Source: Desulfobacterales bacterium (GTDB lineage Bacteria > Desulfobacterota > DSM-4660 > Desulfatiglandales > B25-G16). From it: a stretch of DNA of 5,360 bases. The notes below the pieces were generated by a model. That model saw nothing but the letters and a program-made list of their open reading frames with translations. It ran no database searches and was not told the origin of the DNA. Shown piece after piece: positions 1 through 5,360 of this stretch. Every line of letters begins with the position of its first letter. Position 1 is the first letter of the stretch. The stretch lies in the NCBI GenBank assembly GCA_013375335.1, contig JABXJZ010000115.1:1-5360 (forward strand). Reading direction: 5' to 3'. The position numbers and the translations under genes are program-made.

Positions 1-3
1 ACT

Positions 4-29
4 AATGTGTTGAATTTAACACATTTTTT
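4..29 (+). terminator. AT-rich inverted repeat followed by a T run: weak intrinsic terminator or operator
   Basis: Two perfect 8-base arms (AATGTGTT at 4-11, AACACATT at 18-25) flank a 6-base spacer. A run of six T at 24-29 overlaps the end of the right arm. The T run is on the + strand side only, which suits a terminator for a + strand gene ending left of the window. The stem has only two G-C pairs, so it would be a weak terminator. The same symmetry could be a dimeric repressor site about 75 bases before mltA. The sequence alone does not decide between the two. Confidence 0.4.
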
Positions 30-96
30 GTGTCTGATTAATACAATCTCATATGGGTTTTTTGCTTGTGTTTGGAGGGGATTTAAATCTAATATT

Positions 97-100
97 GAGG
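97..100 (+). promoter_or_regulatory. Ribosome binding site candidate of mltA, unusually close to the ATG
   Basis: GAGG at 97-100 is separated from the ATG at 103 by only two bases, shorter than the usual four to nine. A stronger purine tract, GGAGGGG at 74-80, has no ATG, GTG or TTG in the mltA frame at a proper distance. The ATG at 103 is therefore chosen mainly because it places a lipoprotein signal peptide at the N-terminus. Confidence 0.4.
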
Positions 101-102
101 CC

Positions 103-1305
103 ATGTTGCAGATTTACCGCTATCTTTCAGCAGTACTTATCCTCCTCATTACTGGTGGTTGCTATCCATTAATCAAGAAAGAGGTAAGGGAACCAGCCAA
201 GGCCCTTAAAAGGGTTCCCTATTTCTGGCCAAGGTTCCAGGACGATATGGACAAGGATTCCCTTGCCCTGGCTGTTGAAAGGAGCTTACAATACCTGAAC
301 CGGCTGGAGGACCGTACAGTTCTTACCTATGGGCCTGATAAATTCCCCGTCGAACATGTGCGGAGTTCTTTAAGGACCTTTTTGCTGATGATCAAGCAGA
401 ATTCAGATGTCAACGAACTTAATAGAGAGTTACGAAAGAAATTTCTGTTGTACAAGGCAGCTGGCCGGCGTGGAAACAAAAAGGTCCTCTTTACTGGTTA
501 CTTTGAGCCAATCCTTGACGGAGCTCTTGAGCCTGATTCTGTCCACAGATATCCAATCTACAGGATGCCTGATGACCTTTTGAAGGTTGATCTGGGGCTC
601 TTCCGCCCTCAATTTTCTGGGGAGCGGATTATTGCCAGAATAGACGGTCAGAGGGCCGTTCCCTATTATACAAGGAAGGATATAGTTGAGGGAAAGGTTC
701 TGGAAGGAAAAATGCTTGAAATCGCGTGGCTGCAGGATCCTCTCGATATAGCCATACTACAGATTCAAGGTTCAGGCATCATAAGATTACCCGATGGAAA
801 GACGATCAGGGTTGGCTATAGCGCCTCAAACGGACACCCTTATAGGAGCATTGGGAGGCACATGATAGATAAGGGATACATTGAAGACCATGAAGTATCC
901 CTTCAGGGCATCAGGGCTTATCTAGAGGACCACCCGGACCTCAAGGAGGAGGTACTAAACTATAACCCATCTTACGTCTTCTTTCGATTGCTTGATGACG
1001 GACCACTGGGCAATATTGGTGTTCCATTAACGCCTGGACGGTCTTTGGCGCTTGACGATAGGTTATTCCCGAAAGGTGCCCTCGTGTACGCTTGTTGCCA
1101 GAAACCCACTGTCGAAAAAGATGGGGATATAGTCGGGTGGACCCCTTTTTGCCGGTTTCTCTTGAATCAAGATACCGGAGGTGTCATCAAAGGTGCAGGG
1201 CGGGCAGACATCTTTTGGGGCAGTGACCCCTATGCGGAGTTAGCTGCAGGGCACCTCAAGCATGAAGGAGAGCTCTATTTCCTGGTGAGAAGACCAGATT
1301 CCTAA
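103..1305 (+). CDS. mltA: Membrane-bound lytic murein transglycosylase A (MltA family lipoprotein)
   Basis: This is a lytic transglycosylase that cleaves the MurNAc-GlcNAc bond of peptidoglycan and forms 1,6-anhydromuropeptides. It has 400 residues from the ATG at 103; E. coli MltA has about 365. Residues 1-20 form a lipoprotein signal peptide: a short charged start, the hydrophobic stretch SAVLILLITGG, then Cys20. The lipobox is somewhat atypical, with Thr at -3. Tyr rather than Asp follows the Cys, which by the E. coli Lol rule favours the outer membrane. The MltA domain shows TGYFEP (131-136), QIQGSG (220-225) and the hallmark YSASNGHPYRSIG (239-251). The C-terminal 3D domain carries Asp318/319, Asp357 (DTGGVIKG) and Asp369 (RADIFWG); one of the last two should be the catalytic acid known from MltA structures. 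In-frame reading continues upstream to a GTG at 7, but those 32 extra residues would bury the signal peptide and run through the inverted repeat, so I exclude them. The gene is intact and monocistronic in this window. Confidence 0.93.
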   Translation: MLQIYRYLSAVLILLITGGCYPLIKKEVREPAKALKRVPYFWPRFQDDMDKDSLALAVERSLQYLNRLEDRTVLTYGPDKFPVEHVRSSLRTFLLMIKQNSDVNELNRELRKKFLLYKAAGRRGNKKVLFTGYFEPILDGALEPDSVHRYPIYRMPDDLLKVDLGLFRPQFSGERIIARIDGQRAVPYYTRKDIVEGKVLEGKMLEIAWLQDPLDIAILQIQGSGIIRLPDGKTIRVGYSASNGHPYRSIGRHMIDKGYIEDHEVSLQGIRAYLEDHPDLKEEVLNYNPSYVFFRLLDDGPLGNIGVPLTPGRSLALDDRLFPKGALVYACCQKPTVEKDGDIVGWTPFCRFLLNQDTGGVIKGAGRADIFWGSDPYAELAAGHLKHEGELYFLVRRPDS

Positions 1306-1366
1306 CACGACTCCCCTCCAGCCCTCACAGACCTGATCTAAAGTGTGCTTCCCTCAAAGCAGAATA
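1306..1366. other. Convergent gap between mltA and glyS
   Basis: These 61 bases separate the mltA stop (TAA) from the glyS stop (TAG on the - strand). The only pairing I can see is a weak 5-bp hairpin, TGCTT at 1346-1350 with AAGCA at 1357-1361, with no T run on either side. No canonical intrinsic terminator is visible for either gene, so transcription may end by Rho or run into the opposing gene. Confidence 0.6.
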
Positions 1367-3442
1367 CTAGACGGCAAGCCGAGAAAAATCAGCTACCTGA
1401 AGGAAAAACTGGTTGAGCCCCTTTAACATTCCAAGGCGGTTTTCCCTCAACCTCTTGTCCTCCGTCATGACCATTACTTGAGAAAAAAACTCAGCAATAG
1501 GTCCACTCAATCTCGTCATTAGATTCAAGGCCTCAAAATAGTTCTCCCCCTCGAGTTCCCTGTCTACCCCACGTTTTACCGACTGAAATATCTTCCACAG
1601 CTTCTCTTCGCTCGTATTCTCAAAGTAATCGGGATTTACCCTATCAGTGCCTCCAAAACCTCTTACTATGTTCATGATCCGTTTTGAGGCTATGGCTAGG
1701 CCTTGAAAATCCTCAGAACGGTCTCGAAACCTTCTGAGTGCCGCAATTCTTTCCTCTACCTGATGTAAGAAACGAAAATCACCCGTGATTACTGAATCGA
1801 TCAAATCCTGAGCAAGACCTTCAGATAACAACATATTCTTGAAGCGATCCCTTATAAAACTGATAACTTTACCTATAGTCTCTGGTACATCAAATGGTAT
1901 GGTCTCATTCAGAATGGACGCTGCCTTACTGACAAAATCAGGTAGGCAAATAGCCATTCTCTTATCCCTAATAAGCCTGATAATACCTAGAGCCTGCCGT
2001 CTAACGGCGTATGGATCTGCTGTTCCGGTAGGCTCGAGACCCATCGCAAAACAGCCTACAATGGAGTCCATCCTATCGGCCAGGCCCACGATCGAGCCAA
2101 TAAGAGATGCAGGGGGCTTACTGTCTGCCTGAACGGGCAGGTAGTGATCTGAGATAGCACGGCAGACCTGTTCCGGATGCCCATCAAGCCTCGCGTATAT
2201 CTCGCCCATTGTCCCCTGGAGGGATGGGAACTCCGTGACCATCTCAGTAACCAGATCACATTTACACAGCCTCGCCGCAAGCCTGGCATGGCCTGTTACT
2301 TCTGGCGCTATTTGTCTGGCTAGGTATTCGGCCAATTTGGTAAAACGCTGCACCTTGGCAAAGGAGGTCCCTAGACCAGCCTGATAGATAACGGTTTTTA
2401 AATCCTCCAGTCTGTCCCCAAGGGGCCTTTTTCTATCCTCTTTGAAAAAGAAATCAGCATCGGCCAATCTACCCAGTAGGACTCTTTCGTGGCCCCTCCG
2501 AACAACAGATTCATCCCTTGCAATCGTATTGTTAACGGCGACAAAATTCGGCATTAACCGGCTCTCCTGATCACGAATCGAGAAATATCTCTGATGCTCT
2601 TTCATGGCCGTTATGAGCACAGGATCAGGCAGACCAAGAAACGCCTCGTCAAAGCAGCCGCAGATGGCAGATGGGAATTCCACCATATTTGCCACTGTGG
2701 ACAACAGTTCCGGGTCACTTACTACTCTACCCGACACTCTTTCAGCCGCCCTGAGCACAGCGCTTTCCACCTCCCTTTCCCTCTCTCTCTGATCAATGAT
2801 CACGCAACATTCGTGCGTTTTTCGAAGATAATCTTGAAAACCATGTACCTCCATAATCTGAGGCGACATAAACCGGTGGCCTCTTGTCTTGTTTCCGCTC
2901 CTCACACCGGCCACCTCAAAGGGGATATTCTCACCGTTAAAGAGTGCCAGTATCCAGTGGATGGGTCGGACAAAGGAGAACCTTTCAGTTCCCCACCTCA
3001 TCGACTTTGGCCAGGGAATATTCGCAATCAACTCGGGTAAAACCTCCGATAGGATTTCTACTGTGGGTCTTCCGGGCATTTTGCGCTTAACATAGAGGTA
3101 TTCACCTTTTGGTGTCTCTAATATTTGGAGCTCATGGACAGACACTCCCTGTTTTTTTGCGAAACCAAAAGCCGCCTTTGTGGGATTTCCTTCCTCATCG
3201 AGACCTGCCGTTTTCGGTGGCCCTGTGACCTCCCGGATCGTATCCTCCTGTTTATCGGCAATGCCCTTGCCGACCAAAACCAGCCGCCTCGGGGTTCCGT
3301 AGGTCTGAAGCCCGCCCCCAACACGGATTCGGCTATCCCTTAAGCAGGATTCTGCCAGTCGCCTAAGCTCTCTTAAACCGCTCCCGAGATAATTTGCTGG
3401 GATCTCTTCGGTGCCTATCTCCAAAAGCAATTCACCAGCCAT
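1367..3442 (-). CDS. glyS: Glycyl-tRNA synthetase beta subunit
   Basis: This is the tRNA-recognising subunit of the bacterial alpha2beta2 glycyl-tRNA synthetase. With GlyQ it attaches glycine to tRNA-Gly in the cytoplasm. The length of 691 residues matches the family (E. coli 689). Recognisable blocks in order are the N-terminal LLLEIGTEEIPANYL (5-19), RWGTERFSFVRPIHWILALF (149-168), VRSGNKTRGHRFM (180-192), MKEHQRYF (280-287) and the HD-like domain. That domain has KCDLVTEMVTEFPSLQGTMG (394-413) and later LADRMDS (454-460) and DPYAVRRQALG (476-486). In it Cys-Asp (395-396) replaces the His-Asp pair, as in E. coli GlyS, so no phosphohydrolase activity is implied. The C-terminus (from about 560) is helical and fits the DALR-type anticodon-binding domain. 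The ATG at 3442 is preceded by GAGAGG (3452-3447) four bases upstream. It lies 41 bases after glyQ and is almost certainly cotranscribed with it. Confidence 0.97.
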   Translation of the reverse strand: MAGELLLEIGTEEIPANYLGSGLRELRRLAESCLRDSRIRVGGGLQTYGTPRRLVLVGKGIADKQEDTIREVTGPPKTAGLDEEGNPTKAAFGFAKKQGVSVHELQILETPKGEYLYVKRKMPGRPTVEILSEVLPELIANIPWPKSMRWGTERFSFVRPIHWILALFNGENIPFEVAGVRSGNKTRGHRFMSPQIMEVHGFQDYLRKTHECCVIIDQREREREVESAVLRAAERVSGRVVSDPELLSTVANMVEFPSAICGCFDEAFLGLPDPVLITAMKEHQRYFSIRDQESRLMPNFVAVNNTIARDESVVRRGHERVLLGRLADADFFFKEDRKRPLGDRLEDLKTVIYQAGLGTSFAKVQRFTKLAEYLARQIAPEVTGHARLAARLCKCDLVTEMVTEFPSLQGTMGEIYARLDGHPEQVCRAISDHYLPVQADSKPPASLIGSIVGLADRMDSIVGCFAMGLEPTGTADPYAVRRQALGIIRLIRDKRMAICLPDFVSKAASILNETIPFDVPETIGKVISFIRDRFKNMLLSEGLAQDLIDSVITGDFRFLHQVEERIAALRRFRDRSEDFQGLAIASKRIMNIVRGFGGTDRVNPDYFENTSEEKLWKIFQSVKRGVDRELEGENYFEALNLMTRLSGPIAEFFSQVMVMTEDKRLRENRLGMLKGLNQFFLQVADFSRLAV

Positions 3443-3465
3443 TTAGCCTCTCTTGCTGTGTGTCT

Positions 3466-3479
3466 CGTAACGGGTCACG
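3466..3479 (-). repeat. Small hairpin between glyQ and glyS
   Basis: On the - strand, CGTGA (3479-3475) can pair with TTACG (3470-3466) across CCCG, with one G-U pair. The stem can close further to six pairs, though the loop would then be too small. It begins four bases after the glyQ stop and ends before the glyS ribosome binding site. There is no T run, so it is not a terminator. It could affect mRNA stability or the ratio of the two subunits, or be chance. Confidence 0.25.
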
Positions 3480-3483
3480 GAAT

Positions 3484-4353
3484 TCAAGGGCTGCAGAGAG
3501 GATAGCCCATTTCCTCCCTTTGCGTGAGGTAATTCTTGCCGACGAGCCGAGCCAGATTCCTGATACGATCAATGTATTTTGCCCTTTCCGCGACGCTAAT
3601 GGCCCCTCTCGCCTCAAGGATATTAAAGATGTGGGAACATTTGAGGCAGTAATCATATGCCGGCAGGACAATGCCCTTTTCGCTTATTCTCAGGGATTCC
3701 CGCTCACACATGTCGAACATCTTCAGAAGCATCTCCACATCTGCAATTTCAAAGCAATACACGGAGTTCTCCCATTCCCCTTTTCTGTGGACATCTCCGT
3801 AGGTAACCGTTTCGTTCCACAAAAGATCATAAATGCTCTCTTTCTCCTGCAAATACATGGCTATTCTCTCCAGGCCGTAGGTTATCTCCACGGAGATCGG
3901 GTCCAGCCTGATGCTTCCTGCCTGTTGGAAATAGGTGAACTGGGTAATTTCCATGCCATCCAGCCACACCTCCCATCCAAGACCTGATGCACCGAGGGTG
4001 GGCGATTCCCAGTCATCCTCCACAAAGCGGATATCATGATCCAGCGGGTCGACCCCCAGGGCCTTTAAACTCTCCAAATAGATCTCCTGAATATCAATGG
4101 GAGAAGGTTTCATGACCACCTGGTACTGATAATAGTGCCCCAGACGGTTGGGGTTCTCACCGTATCTGCCGTCGGTGGGGCGCCTAGAAGGCTCTACATA
4201 GGCTACAGACCAGGGTTCCGGACCTAAGGCCCTGAGGAGGGTAGCCGGGTGAAAGGTTCCAGCACCTACCTCCAGGTCATAGGGCTGCTGGAGGAGACAT
4301 CCCCTCTCTGCCCAGAACCGTTCCAAGGCAATAATCAATTCCTGAAATGTCAT
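3484..4353 (-). CDS. glyQ: Glycyl-tRNA synthetase alpha subunit
   Basis: This is the class II catalytic subunit that makes glycyl-adenylate and, with GlyS, charges tRNA-Gly. It has 289 residues from the ATG, in line with the family (E. coli about 303). It is highly conserved throughout: GCLLQQPYDLEVGAGTFHPA (18-37), LRALGPEPWSVAYVEPSRRP (40-59), then DGRYGENPNRLGHYYQYQVV (61-80), which includes the motif 2 region. After that come DIRFVEDDWESPTLGASGLG (107-126), EITQFTYFQQ (135-144) and the motif 3-like ITYGLERIAMY (157-167). The ATG at 4353 is preferred over an in-frame TTG at 4365, because that TTG is part of the ribosome binding region: GAGG at 4363-4360 lies six bases before the ATG, and translation from the ATG begins MTFQELIIALERFW like homologues. 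The stop is TGA, and glyS follows after 41 bases. A strong-looking promoter precedes it. No T-box leader is visible; the gap to recO is too short for one. Confidence 0.98.
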   Translation of the reverse strand: MTFQELIIALERFWAERGCLLQQPYDLEVGAGTFHPATLLRALGPEPWSVAYVEPSRRPTDGRYGENPNRLGHYYQYQVVMKPSPIDIQEIYLESLKALGVDPLDHDIRFVEDDWESPTLGASGLGWEVWLDGMEITQFTYFQQAGSIRLDPISVEITYGLERIAMYLQEKESIYDLLWNETVTYGDVHRKGEWENSVYCFEIADVEMLLKMFDMCERESLRISEKGIVLPAYDYCLKCSHIFNILEARGAISVAERAKYIDRIRNLARLVGKNYLTQREEMGYPLCSP

Positions 4354-4400
4354 AGGGGGCCTCAATCAAATTGCTGGCAATATACCGAAAAGCCCTGCGA

Positions 4401-4429
4401 AAAATACCATCTGCCCTAAAAGATGTCAA
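4401..4429 (-). promoter_or_regulatory. Putative sigma70 promoter of glyQ-glyS
   Basis: Read on the - strand there is a perfect -35 box TTGACA (4429-4424), a 17-base spacer, and a -10 box TATTTT (4406-4401) that matches four of six consensus bases. Transcription would start near 4394, giving a leader of about 40 bases before the glyQ ATG. It lies wholly in the 104-base gap between recO and glyQ, so glyQ and glyS could be expressed independently of recO. I see no operator or attenuator in this short leader. Confidence 0.65.
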
Positions 4430-4457
4430 GGAGCATACATTCCCAGGAGGTCAGGAT

Positions 4458-5213
4458 TCACAGAGGCAATGGCTGGAGATATCGAGCGGATTTTAACCTC
4501 TTTCCCAGGCAATTTTCAATATGGGCCGTTAAGACCCTTTTGAGCTCTCCTAGTGTCTCCTCATTAAATCCCAAGGTGTTCGAGAATGAGAGGCAAGGGG
4601 ACTGAAGCTGCCCAAGAACATGGACTGTATTGGGCGACATCCCGGGAGTTAGAGTCGATTCCCTCTTACAAGCTAAACACACTATTGAACCGCTTGGGGT
4701 GTAGAATAATGCCCTCCCCCTTCCCCTATACGGTCTGCCACAAAGACCGCATTTGGATAGGTTAATGCCAAATCCTCCTATCTTCATTACGCGTGCCTGG
4801 AAAATGATCGTCGTCTCTTCGATATTTCCCTTCCTTGAAATAGAACCCAAGGCAAATCTCAGCAACTGAAACATCTCAGAACTTGGCACGTTGGGTGGAA
4901 AAAGGATCTCTGTCATCTCGACAATATAGCTAGCCCTGGATAATAGGCTGTAATCCGATCGTATTCCCGGAAAACCGTCGATTAATTCGCATGACTCAAC
5001 CCAGACGAGATCACTGCTTCTTCTCTCTCTAAATTCAAGCTCTACCAAGGAAAAAATGGTGAGCGAGTTAACAAATCGTCTGGAACTCCTGCGGGCCCCT
5101 TTGGCCACACCCTTTAGGTTACCGTAAGGAGAGGAAAAAAAGGTAACCAGAAGGTCAGACTCACCAACGTCCCTGGTCCTTAGAATAATTGCCTCTGCCT
5201 TCCTCTGCTCCAC
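4458..5213 (-). CDS. recO: DNA repair protein RecO
   Basis: RecO is the recombination mediator that, with RecR and often RecF, loads RecA on SSB-coated gaps and anneals complementary strands. The length of 251 residues is normal (E. coli 242). The N-terminal OB-fold part begins with the typical KAEAIILRTRDVGESDLLVT (5-24), followed by GNLKGVAKGARRSSRRF (31-47) and a middle helical region with the VE-SCELIDGF stretch (72-81). A four-cysteine zinc site is present: Cys155/Cys158 (CGLC) and Cys179/Cys182 (CLAC), 20 residues apart, as in Deinococcus-type RecO and unlike E. coli RecO, which lacks the full set. The start is GTG at 5213, supported by GAGGG (5223-5219) five bases upstream and by alignment of the N-terminal motif. 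glyQ follows 104 bases downstream with its own promoter. The gene is intact, though overall sequence conservation is low, as is usual for RecO. Confidence 0.93.
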   Translation of the reverse strand: MEQRKAEAIILRTRDVGESDLLVTFFSSPYGNLKGVAKGARRSSRRFVNSLTIFSLVELEFRERRSSDLVWVESCELIDGFPGIRSDYSLLSRASYIVEMTEILFPPNVPSSEMFQLLRFALGSISRKGNIEETTIIFQARVMKIGGFGINLSKCGLCGRPYRGRGRALFYTPSGSIVCLACKRESTLTPGMSPNTVHVLGQLQSPCLSFSNTLGFNEETLGELKRVLTAHIENCLGKRLKSARYLQPLPL

Positions 5214-5218
5214 GATTT

Positions 5219-5223
5219 CCCTC
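5219..5223 (-). promoter_or_regulatory. Ribosome binding site that sets the GTG start of recO
   Basis: GAGGG on the - strand lies five bases before the GTG at 5213. There is no ATG alternative nearby in frame, and the protein from this GTG starts like other RecO proteins. This fixes the start. Confidence 0.75.
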
Positions 5224-5237
5224 TATAGCTTACGACC

Positions 5238-5266
5238 AAAAAAGCCCCGCTATTTTAAAGCAGGGC
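5238..5266 (-). terminator. Intrinsic terminator just upstream of recO
   Basis: On the - strand, GCCCTGC (5266-5260) pairs with GCGGGGC (5250-5244) with one mismatch, around a 9-base AT-rich loop, and is followed at once by six T (5243-5238). This is a textbook Rho-independent terminator for - strand transcription entering from beyond 5360. It ends 24 bases before the recO start, leaving no room for a full promoter between the two. Confidence 0.75.
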
Positions 5267-5360
5267 ATCAATGAATCTTACTTGTAAGCGCTCAGCTTTT
5301 AAAAAACAAATGCGTAGATACAATAGCCATAGTGTTCAATTCAATGCTTCCCTATTTCTG
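5267..5360. other. Right-edge intergenic stretch, possibly the 3' end of an upstream - strand gene
   Basis: Read on the - strand, all three frames hit a stop within the first 25 bases from the window edge, so at most a few C-terminal codons of an upstream gene are included. I cannot tell which frame is real. The stretch holds a short imperfect palindrome, CTTACTTGTAAG (5277-5288), and only weak promoter-like matches for recO, for example TTGTTT and TACAAG 17 bases apart on the - strand. No RNA gene is visible. Confidence 0.4.

Noticed and set aside
7..102. N-terminal extension of mltA from a GTG at position 7
   Set aside because: It has no ribosome binding site visible in the window, runs through the inverted repeat at 4-25, and would bury the lipoprotein signal peptide that starts at the ATG at 103.
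390..460. HD-type phosphohydrolase fused into GlyS
   Set aside because: This HD-like domain is a normal part of all bacterial GlyS proteins, and the metal-binding His is replaced by Cys here as in E. coli. The coordinates given are residue numbers in GlyS.
1346..1361. Weak hairpin as terminator of mltA or glyS
   Set aside because: The stem is only five base pairs and no T run follows on either strand.
2594..3040. 148-codon + strand open frame inside glyS
   Set aside because: It lies wholly opposite the conserved middle of glyS, overlaps other shadow frames, and has no family-like motif.
3394..3987. 197-codon + strand open frame lying antisense to glyQ and the start of glyS
   Set aside because: Both genes underneath are strongly conserved and full length. 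The translated antisense product shows no recognisable domain, so it is a shadow frame.
4354..4457. Possible T-box riboswitch ahead of the glycyl-tRNA synthetase genes
   Set aside because: The gap is only 104 bases and the predicted leader about 40. There is no T-box sequence or terminator/antiterminator pair.
5310..5360. Short + strand frame starting with ATG and open to the right edge
   Set aside because: It has only 17 codons, no purine-rich ribosome binding site before it, and nothing recognisable. It also lies upstream of a terminator that implies a - strand gene on this side.

Overview
The window looks like ordinary chromosomal housekeeping DNA from a Gram-negative bacterium. The evidence is an outer-membrane-type lipoprotein murein hydrolase (MltA), a two-subunit glycyl-tRNA synthetase (separate glyQ and glyS) and RecO. 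Base composition is fairly balanced and uniform across the genes. A recO-glyQ-glyS block in such a background is reminiscent of Desulfobacterota (former Deltaproteobacteria) and relatives, but that placement is an inference from gene content and style, not from a database match.

Layout: on the left, one + strand gene (103-1305) encodes a lipoprotein lytic transglycosylase of the MltA family. It is preceded by a short AT-rich perfect inverted repeat followed by a T run (4-29), which is either the terminator of a gene lying to the left or an operator. Its stop codon faces that of glyS across a 61-base convergent gap. The rest of the window is read on the - strand, in the order recO (5213-4458), glyQ (4353-3484), glyS (3442-1367). 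A good sigma70-type promoter lies in the recO-glyQ gap and would drive glyQ and glyS together. A classical intrinsic terminator of a - strand gene beyond the right edge sits only 24 bases before the GTG start of recO.

How the genes work together: GlyQ (catalytic alpha) and GlyS (tRNA-binding beta) form one alpha2beta2 enzyme, so their tight adjacency and shared promoter make sense. RecO acts in RecFOR recombinational repair and is probably only a neighbour. MltA trims peptidoglycan in the periplasm and is transcribed separately. All four genes appear intact. I see no mobile element, CRISPR array, RNA gene or new system. The remaining points of interest are small regulatory elements.
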